Shown: positions 23,547-33,679, counted from the stretch's first letter. The stretch is 64,000 nt of DNA from Aliidiomarina sp. (GCF_022565475.1 NZ_JAIUMR010000009.1:62001-126000), one strand, 5' to 3'. Made by a program: numbers and translations. Notes: generated by a model from the letters alone, not told the origin.

Positions 23547-25505
23547 ATGTCTGAAGTGAATAGTCCTCTCTGGCAACCCAGTGCCGCACAAATAGAAAAC
23601 GCGCAAATGACCCAGTTCATGCGCAAGGTCGAAGACCAATTTGGGCTCGCATTTGCAGGTGATTACCACGCATTTTATGACTGGTCTGTGACCCACAAAA
23701 CTGACTTCTGGTCATTGCTTTGGGACGAATTCAATGTGCTTGGTAGCAAGGGTACAACGATTCTATCGCAAGCAGAACAAATGCCGGGTGCCCAGTGGTT
23801 CCCGCAAGCCAGGTTAAACTTCGCCGAAAATCTTTTGCGTTATCGCGATGACCGCCCGGCACTGGTGTTCACCAACGAGCTTGGCCAACGCCGCGAAATA
23901 ACCTATGCAGCGCTCTATCTCGAAACTGCACAACTCGCTGCCAGTTTGCGGGCCGTTGGCGTCAGCGCCGGTGATCGTGTTGCGGGTATGCTGCCCAACT
24001 GCATTGAAACCATCATTGCCATGCTTGCAACCACTAGCCTTGGCGCTGTGTGGTCGAGCTGCTCACCTGACTTTGGAGTGCAAGGTGTGCTGGATCGCTT
24101 CGGCCAAGTTGAACCAAAAGTATTATTCACCGTTGATGGCTACTTTTACAACGGCAAAACGCTCGACATCAGCAGCAAAGTCCGCGACATTTTGGCTGAT
24201 TTACCGTCCGTACAAACCCATATTGAAATCAACTTCGCGGCAATCAATGACGCCGCTGTTACCTTGCCTGATCGTATTCGCTGGCAAGATTTTCTCGATC
24301 CACAGGCGACTGAACTTGAATTTGTCCAGCGCCGCTTTAATGATCCGCTCTACATTATGTTCAGTTCGGGGACCACCGGCGTGCCTAAGTGTATTGTCCA
24401 TGGCATTGGCGGCACCTTACTGCAGCATCTCAAAGAGCATGCCCTACACACCGATTTACGCCGCAGCGACACACTCTTTTATTTCACCACCTGCGGGTGG
24501 ATGATGTGGAACTGGCTAGTGTCTGGTCTTGCCATTGGCGCACGGTTAGCGCTCTTCGACGGCTCACCGTTTTACCCAACACCGGCAGCCATGCCCGATC
24601 TCATCGACAAAGAAGGCATTACCGTCTTTGGCACCAGCGCTAAGTACTTAGCCGCATTGGAAAAAGCGGGCGAGACACCGCGGAAGAGTCATAATCTCAG
24701 CACCTTGCGCACTATTCTAACCACCGGCTCGGTACTCGCACCGGAAAGCTTTGAATACGTCTACCGCGACATCAAAACCGATCTGTGCTTAAGCTCGATT
24801 TCTGGCGGCACCGATATTATCTCCTGCTTCGCCTTGGGTAACCCAATTTTGCCCGTGTATCGCGGCCAATTGCAGTGTCGCGGCCTAGCCTTAGCGGTCA
24901 ATGTTTACAACGACAGCGGCGAACCCGTGCGTGGCGAAAAAGGCGAGTTGGTCTGCGAACAAACCTTCCCGTGCATGCCGATCGGCTTTTGGAACGACGA
25001 AGACGGCAGCCGATATCACAGTGCTTACTTTGACCGCTTCGCGAACATCTGGGCGCATGGTGATTACGCTGAGCTCACAGCTGAAAATGGGGTGATTATC
25101 TATGGCCGTTCGGATGCTGTGCTCAACCCCGGTGGCGTACGTATCGGCACGGCTGAAATTTATCGGCAAGTGGAGAAAGTTGACGCTGTGTTAGAAAGCA
25201 TTGCGGTTGGACAACACTGGCAAGACGACGAACGTATTGTGTTATTCGTAAAACTACGTGACGGTATTGAATTGGATGACACCCTGCGCACGGAAATTAA
25301 GCAGATTATTCGAGCGAATGCGACACCACGCCACGTACCGGCAATTATTGCGCAAGTTCCCGATATTCCGCGCACTATTAGTGGTAAAATAGTGGAAGTT
25401 GCCGTTCGTCAGGTTATTCATAACGAAACCGTTAAAAATACGGATGCACTGGCAAATCCAGAAGCCTTAGACTATTTCCGAGATCGAAGAGAATTACAGG
25501 CATAA
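23547..25505 (+). CDS. aacS: Acetoacetyl-CoA synthetase
   Basis: A 652-aa ANL-superfamily acyl-CoA synthetase activating acetoacetate with ATP and CoA. The P-loop-like motif reads IMFSSGTTGVPKCIVH; other ANL landmarks are TTCGWMMWNWLVSGL, SISGGTDIISCF, and the C-terminal domain with the adenylation Lys in PRTISGKIVEV. Length and the acetyl-CoA-synthetase-like N-terminus (NFAENLLRYRDDRPAL) fit AacS. AGGAA lies upstream. It follows liuE after an 89-bp gap containing a hairpin, and probably belongs to the same operon at lower expression. It recovers the acetoacetate released by LiuE for the thiolase. Confidence 0.93.
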   Translation: MSEVNSPLWQPSAAQIENAQMTQFMRKVEDQFGLAFAGDYHAFYDWSVTHKTDFWSLLWDEFNVLGSKGTTILSQAEQMPGAQWFPQARLNFAENLLRYRDDRPALVFTNELGQRREITYAALYLETAQLAASLRAVGVSAGDRVAGMLPNCIETIIAMLATTSLGAVWSSCSPDFGVQGVLDRFGQVEPKVLFTVDGYFYNGKTLDISSKVRDILADLPSVQTHIEINFAAINDAAVTLPDRIRWQDFLDPQATELEFVQRRFNDPLYIMFSSGTTGVPKCIVHGIGGTLLQHLKEHALHTDLRRSDTLFYFTTCGWMMWNWLVSGLAIGARLALFDGSPFYPTPAAMPDLIDKEGITVFGTSAKYLAALEKAGETPRKSHNLSTLRTILTTGSVLAPESFEYVYRDIKTDLCLSSISGGTDIISCFALGNPILPVYRGQLQCRGLALAVNVYNDSGEPVRGEKGELVCEQTFPCMPIGFWNDEDGSRYHSAYFDRFANIWAHGDYAELTAENGVIIYGRSDAVLNPGGVRIGTAEIYRQVEKVDAVLESIAVGQHWQDDERIVLFVKLRDGIELDDTLRTEIKQIIRANATPRHVPAIIAQVPDIPRTISGKIVEVAVRQVIHNETVKNTDALANPEALDYFRDRRELQA

Positions 25506-25664
25506 AAGCAAAATAGCTTCTCGAGAATACGTGGTAGCCGGGTTTGGATAGGTTTCATTACTGAGATGGAACTAGCTTATTTTCAGTTAGTTAGCAGTAG
25601 ACAATAGAAACTTATTCAGGCAAGGTTGTATAGATAATAAGAATAAGCAAATACTCGGGTGCAC

Positions 25665-27857
25665 ATGCGCAAATCTCAGCGGCATCGCCATGCGATCAGA
25701 GCAGGAATTCTCGGGGTCATCATTACGCTAACGATGACCTTCGCTTTGCGTATTCTCGATAACCAGTCAGTAGAGCAGCAGCTCGGTCAAGAACTTACCC
25801 AATTACAATTAGAAATTCGCCGTGAATTACAGTTACATCTCTTTGGTTTTAATTGGATTACGACCAACGAAGCAAACGGCCAAAATTGGTTACAACAAGG
25901 CCCGGAAATTATCGACTACTACAGTCATTTTCAGCGCGTACTTTGGATTAATAACGACGGCCTGATTACTGATAGTCACCCGCGTTATGAGCAACCAACG
26001 TCTGTTTCGGAAACCACGTTGAGTTGGCTGCCACGCTTTAATCATGGCATTCGCTATCTAATCCCAGCCGATTCTTTAGGTCAACATCCAGCAGACTTGT
26101 TACTGGTGATTCCACAACAACAACGACAACCAACCGGTTATTACGCAGCCTTACTCAGTATGCGTCAGCTCTTCGATTTCATCAGTCATACCCACCTGCC
26201 CGCGAACACTGAATTCCAAGTCTCACGCATTGACGACGACGCCATTTTGTTCCGCCAAGTCAATAGTCAGCAGTTACGTGAAAAATGGGGACATAGCCAA
26301 CCCTTTCAGCTCTTTGGTGAAACATGGCAATTTGAACTGTGGCCTTCACCACAGCGTTTAGCGCAGTTGCAAAGTAATCTGCCATTGATCGTATTTATTT
26401 CCGGTTTGCTGGTGACCTGTCTGCTGACGTTTGTGCTCTATTTACTCGGTGTCAGTCGTGTCCGGGAAACCATGTTGCAAGAAGCCAATCGCGAACTTTA
26501 CGACGAGATTGAAGAACGGGAAAAAGTCGAGCAACGCATCGCCTACTTGGCTGAACATGACTCCTTAACCGGGCTCGCGAATCGTAATGCCATCTTGGCG
26601 CAATTAGAACAGCATCTACAGATTAAACGCGCCAATGCCAAGCATATTGGTGTGATGATGATCGATCTCGACCATTTTAAGGAAGTTAACGACACTTTGG
26701 GTCATAACATTGGTAACTTATTGCTCAAGCAAGTGGCAAAACGGCTTGCGCAATTGCCAGCAGGCCCATCGGTGATTGCTCGCCTCGGTGGCGACGAATT
26801 TGCGATCTTGTTACCAGCGGTGCACAGCCAATATGATCTTGAAAAGTTTGCCGAGGAGATCATAGAGGCGCTCGATACGCACTTTGATGTCGAAGGCTAC
26901 GAAATTTTTGTCACCTGTAGCGTTGGTATCTCGTTGACGCAAACCGGTGAAGAGGACGGTGAAACACTCATGCGTCACGCTGACACGGCCTTGCATCGGG
27001 CAAAACAACGTGGCCGCAACACATGGCATGTTTATAGCCAAGAATTACATGACGAACTTTCGAACCGACTTGAGCTGTCAAAACGCTTGCGTTTTGCCAT
27101 CGAGAAGGAAAATTTAACGCTGTTTTATCAACCGCAAGTTGACATGACGACACGGAAAATTATTGGCGTCGAAGTGCTACTGCGTTGGATTGAAGATGAC
27201 GGCACCATGATCAGTCCAGATCAATTTATTCCTATTGCTGAAGACTCTGGTTTAATCATTCCGATCTCAGAATTTGTCTTGCAAGAGGCCTGTCGGCAGC
27301 TCGCACGATGGCGCAATATGGGGCTCACCGATTTACGGATTTCGGTGAATTTGTCGGGTCGCCAGTTCCAAGTTCCTGACCTTACCAATCAAATTCTTTA
27401 TGCGATCCGCAGTGCTGGCGTACCTTCGTCTTATGTCGAGTTAGAACTAACAGAACAAGTGCTCATTGAGAACAGTCAAAGTCATACCAAGTTTATGCAA
27501 GAGATGCGTGACAACGGCATTACCCTGGCGATTGATGACTTTGGCGTTGGCTATAGCTCGCTCAGTTATCTCAAACACTTCCCCATTAACGCCCTGAAAA
27601 TCGATCGCTCCTTTGTCAAAGACCTCCCCGACGACAAAGACGACGCGACCATTACCAACACGATTATTAGCCTCGCTCACAACCTCGATATTGGTCTCGT
27701 GGCCGAAGGCGTTGAAAATCAAGAGCAAGCAGACTTCCTGATCGAGCGCGGGTGTACGATCGCTCAAGGCTTTTTCTACAGTAGACCGCTTCCGGCGGAT
27801 GAAATTACTAAACTTTTGACACAGTCAAACGGCGTAATTCCTGCTAAAATCGGTTAA
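25665..27857 (+). CDS. Membrane GGDEF-EAL cyclic-di-GMP enzyme
   Basis: About 730 aa. One N-terminal membrane helix (around 12-30), a periplasmic sensor region to about 240, a second helix (LIVFISGLLVTCLLTFVLYLLG), a short coiled coil, GGDEF (about 295-465), then EAL (about 475-725). The cyclase signature GGDEF is intact, and no RxxD inhibitory site lies before it. The phosphodiesterase domain keeps EVLLRW (an EAL variant seen in active enzymes), DDFGVGYSSL, KIDRSFV and EGVEN, so both activities are possible. ATG 25665 and an in-frame GTG six bases upstream are equally acceptable starts. It stands alone, 160 bp after aacS. The periplasmic signal is unknown. Confidence 0.88.
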   Translation: MRKSQRHRHAIRAGILGVIITLTMTFALRILDNQSVEQQLGQELTQLQLEIRRELQLHLFGFNWITTNEANGQNWLQQGPEIIDYYSHFQRVLWINNDGLITDSHPRYEQPTSVSETTLSWLPRFNHGIRYLIPADSLGQHPADLLLVIPQQQRQPTGYYAALLSMRQLFDFISHTHLPANTEFQVSRIDDDAILFRQVNSQQLREKWGHSQPFQLFGETWQFELWPSPQRLAQLQSNLPLIVFISGLLVTCLLTFVLYLLGVSRVRETMLQEANRELYDEIEEREKVEQRIAYLAEHDSLTGLANRNAILAQLEQHLQIKRANAKHIGVMMIDLDHFKEVNDTLGHNIGNLLLKQVAKRLAQLPAGPSVIARLGGDEFAILLPAVHSQYDLEKFAEEIIEALDTHFDVEGYEIFVTCSVGISLTQTGEEDGETLMRHADTALHRAKQRGRNTWHVYSQELHDELSNRLELSKRLRFAIEKENLTLFYQPQVDMTTRKIIGVEVLLRWIEDDGTMISPDQFIPIAEDSGLIIPISEFVLQEACRQLARWRNMGLTDLRISVNLSGRQFQVPDLTNQILYAIRSAGVPSSYVELELTEQVLIENSQSHTKFMQEMRDNGITLAIDDFGVGYSSLSYLKHFPINALKIDRSFVKDLPDDKDDATITNTIISLAHNLDIGLVAEGVENQEQADFLIERGCTIAQGFFYSRPLPADEITKLLTQSNGVIPAKIG

Positions 27858-27913
27858 AATCGAATAAATTTCTCAATCTTAATCTGTCTTTTCAGTTGTA
27901 AGGAGTATCCGCG

Positions 27914-29578
27914 ATGGCGAACCATGAAGTGGAACGCGAAAGTATGGAGTTTGATGTCCTCATTGTAGGCGCAGGCCCTGCAGGACTCAGTACTGCCTGT
28001 AAACTCGCTCAGCTTAATCAAGAGCAAGGTGGTGACCTGCAAATTTGTGTGATCGAAAAAGGTTCTGAAGTCGGCGCGCATATTCTGTCTGGGGCTGTTT
28101 TTGAGCCACGCGCATTAACCGAGTTATTTCCGGATTGGCAAGAACGCGGTGCGCCATTAACCACCGCGGTGAAACGTGATGATATTTTCATGTTCAAAAA
28201 TGCTGATCAAGCCAGCAAATTGCCGAATTTTATGGTTCCGAAAACCTTCCATAACGACGGCAACTATATTGTCAGCATGGGTAATGTTAGCCGTTGGTTA
28301 GCGAGCCAAGCAGAAGAGCTCGGTGTCGAAGTCTTCCCTGGCTTTGCTGCGGCTGAAGTCATTTATGATGAAAATAACGCGGTTGCTGGTGTGATTACCG
28401 GCGATATGGGCGTTGGTATGGATGGCAAGCCAAAAGACGAATACATGCCGGGCATGGAATTGCGGGCGAAATACACTGTCTTCGCCGAAGGCTGTCGCGG
28501 TCACTTGGGTAAAGAGCTTATTCAACATTATCAGCTCGACAAAGACAGCACTGCCCAACATTATGCGATTGGTTTTAAAGAAATCTGGGACGTTCCAGCT
28601 GAACAACACGAAGAAGGCGTCGTCGTTCACAGCGCCGGATGGCCACTAAAAGATCACGCGTCGGGTGGCGGATACATGTATCACGCTGAGGGCGGACAGG
28701 TGTTTGTCGGTTTAATTATCGATTTGAATTACACCAATCCAAACTTAAACCCATTTGCCGAATTCCAGCGCTTTAAGCACCACCCAGAGATCCGCAAAGT
28801 GCTCGAAAACGGCAAACGAGTCAGCTATGGTGCGCGCGCCATCGCCAAAGGTGGTTTCTATTCGCTACCGAAGATGACTATGCCCGGTGCCATTCTCGTG
28901 GGTTGTGACGCAGGTACCCTCAACTTTGCAAAAATCAAAGGTAATCACACCGCCATGAAGAGTGGTTTATTAGCTGCAGAAACTTTATTTACTGCATTGC
29001 AAGCAAATAAATCAGGCGCGGATTTAACCGAATATACCGAGGCATTTAAACAGTCTTGGTTATACGACGAACTCTATCGTTCGCGTAACTTTGGCCCTGC
29101 CGTACACAAGTTTGGAATGTGGCTTGGTGGTGCCTACAATACCCTCGATCAGAACTACTTTGGAGGCAAACTCCCCTTTACACTGAAGGATGTCACTCCT
29201 GATCATGAGGGGATGCAACTTGCATCTGATGCGGCTGTAATTGATTATCCAAAGCCTGACAATAAACTATCCTTCGACCGCAACTCATCGGTTTATTTAT
29301 CCAATACCAACCATGAAGAAGATCAGCCGTGTCATTTACAATTAAAAGACCCAGCCATTCCGATTCAGGTGAATTTAGCCAAGTATAATGAGCCAGCCCA
29401 ACGTTATTGCCCGGCTGGCGTATACGAAGTAGTCACCAGTGATAGCGGCGAAAAACGTTTCCAAATTAATGCACAAAACTGCATTCATTGTAAAACTTGT
29501 GATATTAAAGACCCGAGTCAAAATATCCGCTGGGTAACGCCGGAAGGAACGGGTGGACCAAACTATCCGAACATGTAA
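27914..29578 (+). CDS. Electron transfer flavoprotein-ubiquinone oxidoreductase
   Basis: A 554-aa inner-membrane-associated flavo-iron-sulfur protein that moves electrons from reduced ETF to ubiquinone. The FAD-binding start is DVLIVGAGPAGLSTACKLA. The quinone-binding and monotopic membrane region is in the middle (GGFYSLPKMTMPGAILVGCDAGTL). The C-terminal 4Fe-4S cluster is bound by RYCPAGVYE plus CIHCKTCDIKDP. The C-terminus GGPNYPNM is typical of the family. AAGGAG precedes the ATG. It is the electron outlet for the acyl-CoA dehydrogenases LiuA and FadE in this window; the ETF subunits themselves are not here. Confidence 0.95.
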   Translation: MANHEVERESMEFDVLIVGAGPAGLSTACKLAQLNQEQGGDLQICVIEKGSEVGAHILSGAVFEPRALTELFPDWQERGAPLTTAVKRDDIFMFKNADQASKLPNFMVPKTFHNDGNYIVSMGNVSRWLASQAEELGVEVFPGFAAAEVIYDENNAVAGVITGDMGVGMDGKPKDEYMPGMELRAKYTVFAEGCRGHLGKELIQHYQLDKDSTAQHYAIGFKEIWDVPAEQHEEGVVVHSAGWPLKDHASGGGYMYHAEGGQVFVGLIIDLNYTNPNLNPFAEFQRFKHHPEIRKVLENGKRVSYGARAIAKGGFYSLPKMTMPGAILVGCDAGTLNFAKIKGNHTAMKSGLLAAETLFTALQANKSGADLTEYTEAFKQSWLYDELYRSRNFGPAVHKFGMWLGGAYNTLDQNYFGGKLPFTLKDVTPDHEGMQLASDAAVIDYPKPDNKLSFDRNSSVYLSNTNHEEDQPCHLQLKDPAIPIQVNLAKYNEPAQRYCPAGVYEVVTSDSGEKRFQINAQNCIHCKTCDIKDPSQNIRWVTPEGTGGPNYPNM

Positions 29579-29600
29579 TCAAACTGACTTTATTTAAATT

Positions 29601-29636
29601 AAAAAAGCCAACGTTTTATAAATGTTGGCTTTTTTC
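29601..29636. terminator. Terminator after ETF-QO
   Basis: AAAAAAGCCAAC pairs with GTTGGCTTTTTT, followed by more T. The following 190 bp up to the H-NS-like gene are AT-rich, with no ORF and no clear -35/-10 pair that I would defend. Confidence 0.9.
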
Positions 29637-29826
29637 TTTTTAATAGATGTCGATTATTATTAGTTTTGTAAGTATTTGGCTAATTCATTTCGAAAAACAT
29701 TGTGAGCAAGTAGACGCTTCGTTTACTATAACGTCATTAAATACTAGTTTAGGTATTTAAATAAAGAGTGTAAGGGAGTACGTCAATTAACAATTCATAT
29801 TTAACGTATTAACGACAGGAATATCC

Positions 29827-30231
29827 ATGCAAGAATTTACCGACATCCTCACCCACGCTCGCCGCCTAAATGCTGCAACGAAAGACTTAACGGTTGCAGA
29901 ACTGGAAGATGTGGCTAGTAAATTAGCGACGGTCATCGAAAAGCGCAAAGAAGAAGAAGCGGAACTCCGCCGCGAACAACAAGAAAAGCTCGCTGAAATC
30001 GAACGCTTTCGGAAACAGCTAGAAGAAGCTGGTTTGAGCCCAGAAGATTTATTAGCAGGTGAAGTGATTGCCAGCAGCAAAACACGTAAAACACGTCAAC
30101 CCAAGCCGGCAAAATATGCCTATGTGGACGCCAATGGCGAACGCAAAACTTGGACGGGCCAAGGCCGTACACCCAAGGTGATTCAGCAAGCCCTTGATAA
30201 AGGTCGAACGCTGGAAAGCTTCGAAATTTAA
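29827..30231 (+). CDS. H-NS-family nucleoid-associated protein
   Basis: A 134-aa protein. Residues 1-70 form the oligomerisation region with a strong coiled coil (EKRKEEEAELRREQQEKLAE). A linker rich in Lys, Arg and Pro follows, then the DNA-binding domain (about 93-134: AKYAYVDANGERKTWTGQGR, TPKVIQQAL). TWTGQGRTP is the AT-hook-like loop of H-NS, StpA and related proteins. It binds AT-rich DNA and can silence genes. AGGA lies ten bases before the ATG, and the AT-rich upstream region is consistent with autoregulation. Whether it is the main H-NS or a paralogue cannot be told. Confidence 0.92.
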   Translation: MQEFTDILTHARRLNAATKDLTVAELEDVASKLATVIEKRKEEEAELRREQQEKLAEIERFRKQLEEAGLSPEDLLAGEVIASSKTRKTRQPKPAKYAYVDANGERKTWTGQGRTPKVIQQALDKGRTLESFEI

Positions 30232-30241
30232 CGGCAATAAT

Positions 30242-30270
30242 AAAGGGAGCGAATTTCGCTCCCTTTTTCT
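30242..30270. terminator. Bidirectional terminator
   Basis: AAAGGGAGCG pairs with CGCTCCCTTT around a 5-nt loop, with T beyond. It lies between the H-NS-like gene and the convergent DUF4097-like gene. Confidence 0.92.
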
Positions 30271-30282
30271 TAGCGCATGTAA

Positions 30283-30924
30283 TTAGCGTAATTTTACTTC
30301 GACATCACCAACACCAACGGTGGCTTCGATTTTTGCATGCCCCGTCAATGTCGCTTCGGCACTCTCACTGACAACGCGACGGCGGCTATCCACCTTGTCA
30401 GTACCCGTAATACGTGCGGCTCCAACACCTGAACTGACGTCGACTTGACCGGCGCTGTCGCGCGGTGCTGTCACCTTAATATCACCTACGCCGAGATCGG
30501 CAATAAAGTTCGAAGCTCCAATCACTGCATCAATAGCACCCACGCCTTGTTGCAATTCAATTGCAGGCACAGCCGGCAAACGAATGGTCCAAACTGCATT
30601 GACATTATTTTCTTTGTAACCCAAAGACAAGGTGTCACCGCGTTGCCAAATCTCTATATCCTGCTCACTGACGTCGGGTTTGCGCCGGAAGAACCCGCGG
30701 CCTTTCACTTCAAATTCAACGGTGACCTGGGCTTCTGTACCCTCAATCGTGCGTAATTTGATTTCGCCGACCGCATTATTAATCACAACATTTTCAATGC
30801 CACCCAAATCAAATGTATGTGAAACCTTGCCGTCCGCTGCCTGAGCTGAAGCGACAAAACTGAACGGAACTAAAGCTGCAAAAGCTGTAATAGCAGCGTA
30901 ACTCGCTAAACGATTAATCGTCAT
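30283..30924 (-). CDS. Periplasmic DUF4097-like beta-repeat protein
   Basis: A 213-aa exported protein. A Sec signal runs to about residue 30 (cleavage near ASAQA). The mature part is made of short beta-strand repeats (GGIENVVINNAVGEIKL; GVGAIDAVIG; DLGVGDIKVT; GVGDVEVKLR), the pattern of the DUF4097/putative-adhesin beta-solenoid family. No catalytic residues or Cys. Of two in-frame ATGs, the second (30924) has better spacing from the GAGGG Shine-Dalgarno. A long dyad sits just upstream in the leader. Function unknown; DUF4097 proteins are often associated with envelope regulation. Confidence 0.72.
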   Translation of the reverse strand: MTINRLASYAAITAFAALVPFSFVASAQAADGKVSHTFDLGGIENVVINNAVGEIKLRTIEGTEAQVTVEFEVKGRGFFRRKPDVSEQDIEIWQRGDTLSLGYKENNVNAVWTIRLPAVPAIELQQGVGAIDAVIGASNFIADLGVGDIKVTAPRDSAGQVDVSSGVGAARITGTDKVDSRRRVVSESAEATLTGHAKIEATVGVGDVEVKLR

Positions 30925-30948
30925 GGTCATTTCCCTCTTTGATGCATG

Positions 30949-30973
30949 TGAAGTCGCTCTGCTGTCGACTTCA
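30949..30973. promoter_or_regulatory. Perfect dyad upstream of the DUF4097-like gene
   Basis: TGAAGTCG (30949-30956) and CGACTTCA (30966-30973) are perfect 8-bp arms around a 9-nt spacer, 25 bp before the gene start on minus. It may be an operator or a leader hairpin. Confidence 0.5.
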
Positions 30974-31153
30974 AATCAGTTAATTACTCCGTTTTAGTTA
31001 AGCAATTCTTAGGCCAAATCTGTTATATCGTTGTTTTTAAATGATTTTTTTAATTTCGGCAGACCATCAAAGAAATCAAAACATAGCGAATACCATCGAA
31101 TTATGGTCAAATACACAAAGTTTTCCAGTAGATTGACGAAAGGAGAATTCGCG

Positions 31154-31873
31154 GTGAGTGAACACGTATCTGAGCAGCAATGGACCATCGAGCCGATCGG
31201 TTATATCCGCTCCCCCTATCGTCAAAAGTTTGCGATTCCACGACAACCTGGCTTGGTGAAAAGCGCCATTGGCAGCATTGAATTGGTTGCACCTTTTGAT
31301 CATCCAGACTGCTTGCGCGGTATCGAAGACTTTAGTCACCTCTGGCTTAGTTTTGTATTTCATGAAACCGCTGCCCAAGGATGGAAGCCACTCGTCAGGC
31401 CTCCGCGACTCGGTGGCAATGCCAAGAAAGGAGTGTTGGCAACGCGTTCGACATTTCGCCCGAATGCACTTGGCCTCTCGGTTGTCGAGCTGGTCGATGT
31501 GCAAATCAGTCCTAAGCCAAAACTGATTGTCCGTGGTTTAGACTTACTCGACGGTACCCCCATCATTGATATCAAGCCCTACCTACCCTACGCGGACGCC
31601 ATCCCCAATGCGCGTGGTGGTTTTGCCGACGACCGACCGTCAACCGGAGTGACGATTGAATTTAGCGAAGCTGCAGAAGCGGGCTTGCTGCAAGCCCATG
31701 CGCATCCACACTTGCGACAGTTAATCAGCGAAGTACTCGGCCAAGATCCACGGCCGGGTTATCAACGTGAACAAAATTGGCAGAAAGAATATGGCATGCA
31801 CCTCTATCACTACAACATTAAATGGCGCGTGCAAGACAATATCGCAACGGTGACACAAGTGAGCGCCGAATGA
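31154..31873 (+). CDS. trmO: tRNA t6A37 methyltransferase TrmO
   Basis: A SAM-dependent enzyme of the TsaA/TrmO family that N6-methylates t6A37 in tRNA-Thr. The frame is open from 31031, but GTG at 31154 has AAAGGAG eight bases upstream and gives 239 aa, close to the E. coli size (235). Motifs include EPIGYIRSPYRQKFAIPRQP, GIEDFSHLWLSFVFH, and RSTFRPNALGLSVVEL, followed by the DIKPYLPYAD segment that is highly conserved in the family. The C-terminus carries the TrmO-specific alpha/beta extension. It lies 84 bp before proS. Confidence 0.92.
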   Translation: MSEHVSEQQWTIEPIGYIRSPYRQKFAIPRQPGLVKSAIGSIELVAPFDHPDCLRGIEDFSHLWLSFVFHETAAQGWKPLVRPPRLGGNAKKGVLATRSTFRPNALGLSVVELVDVQISPKPKLIVRGLDLLDGTPIIDIKPYLPYADAIPNARGGFADDRPSTGVTIEFSEAAEAGLLQAHAHPHLRQLISEVLGQDPRPGYQREQNWQKEYGMHLYHYNIKWRVQDNIATVTQVSAE

Positions 31874-31957
31874 GCGCCATAAAAGACTTTGTTGCCTGCG
31901 CGCAGACTGCTAGAATGCGCGTTTATTTATCACCCCATCTGTGCGAGACATAATGAC

Positions 31958-33679
31958 ATGCGGACGAGTCAGTACCTTCTTGGAACATTAAAAGAAACGC
32001 CAGCCGATGCAGAAGTCATCAGCCATCAACTCATGCTGCGTGCCGGCATGGTGCGTAAAGTCGCCTCTGGCCTCTACACGTGGACCCCTACAGGTCTGAA
32101 GGTATTGCGCAAGGTTGAGCAAGTGGTGCGTGAAGAAATGGAGCGCGCCGGCGCCATTGAAATTTTAATGCCGATGGTACAACCCGCAGATTTATGGGAA
32201 GAGTCTGGCCGTTGGGAAGACTACGGTCCTGAGTTGCTGCGCATTAAAGATCGCCATATGCGTGACTTCGTCCTCGGTCCAACCCACGAAGAAGTGATCT
32301 CCGAGCTCGTGCGTAAAGAAATCAGCAGCTATAAACAGTTGCCGATGAACCTGTTTCAAATGCAAACTAAATTCCGTGACGAAATTCGCCCGCGTTTTGG
32401 CGTTATGCGCTCGCGTGAATTCCTGATGAAAGATGCCTATTCATTTCATACGTCGCAGGCGTCTTTAGAAACAACCTATCAGGCGATGTACGACGCCTAT
32501 TGCAACATTTTCACTCGCCTCGGCCTCGATTTCCGCCCCGTTATCGCCGACACGGGTTCGATTGGTGGCAGCGTGTCGCACGAGTTCCATGTGCTCGCGG
32601 GGTCTGGTGAAGACGACATCGCATTCTCCGACAGCTCCGACTACGCCGCCAACGTTGAGCTAGCCGAAGCCATTGCCAGTGCATCTGCACCCGCTGCGGC
32701 AACGGCTGAAATGACCAAAATAGCTACACCTGACGCAAAAACCATTAAAGCCTTGGTTGAACAATTTGCTATGGTCATCGAGAAAACCGTCAAAACTCTG
32801 ATTGTTCACGCGGCAGCAAGTGACGATCCAACTGCACCGAAATTCGTTGCTCTGTTAGTGCGTGGTGACCATGAGCTCAACGAAATCAAAGCAGCGAAGC
32901 ACCCTGCTGTTGCCTCGCCGTTGGTGTTTGCGAGTGACGAAGAAATTCGCGCTACTATCGGTGCTGGTCCGGGTTCGTTAGGCCCCGTTGGGTTGAATAT
33001 TCCCTGCATTGTCGATCGCAGCGTTGCAGTCATGAGCGACTTTGCCGCCGGCGCCAATGAAGATGGCTTCCACTTCTTTAATATTAATTGGCAACGTGAT
33101 GCCAACTACACGGAAATTGCTGACTTACGCAATGTCAAAGCCGGTGACCCCAGCCCCGATGGCAACGGCACTTTGAGTATCGCTCGTGGTATCGAGGTCG
33201 GTCACATTTTCCAACTTGGCACCAAGTACAGCGATGCCATGAAAGTGGGTGTACTGAACGAAGAAGGTAAACATCAAACCCTCATTATGGGTTGTTACGG
33301 TATCGGTGTATCTCGCATCGTTGCCGCTGCGATTGAGCAAAATCATGACGACAACGGCATTATTTGGCCGGCGGCCATGGCACCATTCCAAGTGGTCGTG
33401 CTACCCATGAACATGCACAAATCGGCACGCGTCCAAGAGGTTGCAGAATCGCTTTATGCGGACCTGAAGGCCGCTGGCATTGAGGTCTTATTTGACGATC
33501 GCAAAGAACGTCCGGGCGTTATGTTTGCCGATATGGAATTAATCGGTATTCCGCATACGATTGTCATCGGTGAGCGCAACCTTGATGAACAAGCCGTTGA
33601 GTATAAGAACCGTCGCACGGGTGAGAAAGAAAAGCTCGCAATTGCTGACGTGGTTCAGTTTATTCAAAGCCTTCAATAG
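31958..33679 (+). CDS. proS: Prolyl-tRNA synthetase
   Basis: A class II aminoacyl-tRNA synthetase of the bacterial type, 573 aa. The catalytic core motifs frame an inserted editing domain (about 225-410) that removes misacylated alanine. The start [20 protein letters not shown] is the canonical N-terminus; motif 2 is [23 protein letters not shown]-like (region 130-160), motif 3 lies near [13 protein letters not shown], and the anticodon-binding domain follows. The frame extends 23 codons further upstream without a start better placed than 31958. A TAGAAT at about 31911 may be its -10 element. Confidence 0.96.
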   Translation: MRTSQYLLGTLKETPADAEVISHQLMLRAGMVRKVASGLYTWTPTGLKVLRKVEQVVREEMERAGAIEILMPMVQPADLWEESGRWEDYGPELLRIKDRHMRDFVLGPTHEEVISELVRKEISSYKQLPMNLFQMQTKFRDEIRPRFGVMRSREFLMKDAYSFHTSQASLETTYQAMYDAYCNIFTRLGLDFRPVIADTGSIGGSVSHEFHVLAGSGEDDIAFSDSSDYAANVELAEAIASASAPAAATAEMTKIATPDAKTIKALVEQFAMVIEKTVKTLIVHAAASDDPTAPKFVALLVRGDHELNEIKAAKHPAVASPLVFASDEEIRATIGAGPGSLGPVGLNIPCIVDRSVAVMSDFAAGANEDGFHFFNINWQRDANYTEIADLRNVKAGDPSPDGNGTLSIARGIEVGHIFQLGTKYSDAMKVGVLNEEGKHQTLIMGCYGIGVSRIVAAAIEQNHDDNGIIWPAAMAPFQVVVLPMNMHKSARVQEVAESLYADLKAAGIEVLFDDRKERPGVMFADMELIGIPHTIVIGERNLDEQAVEYKNRRTGEKEKLAIADVVQFIQSLQ

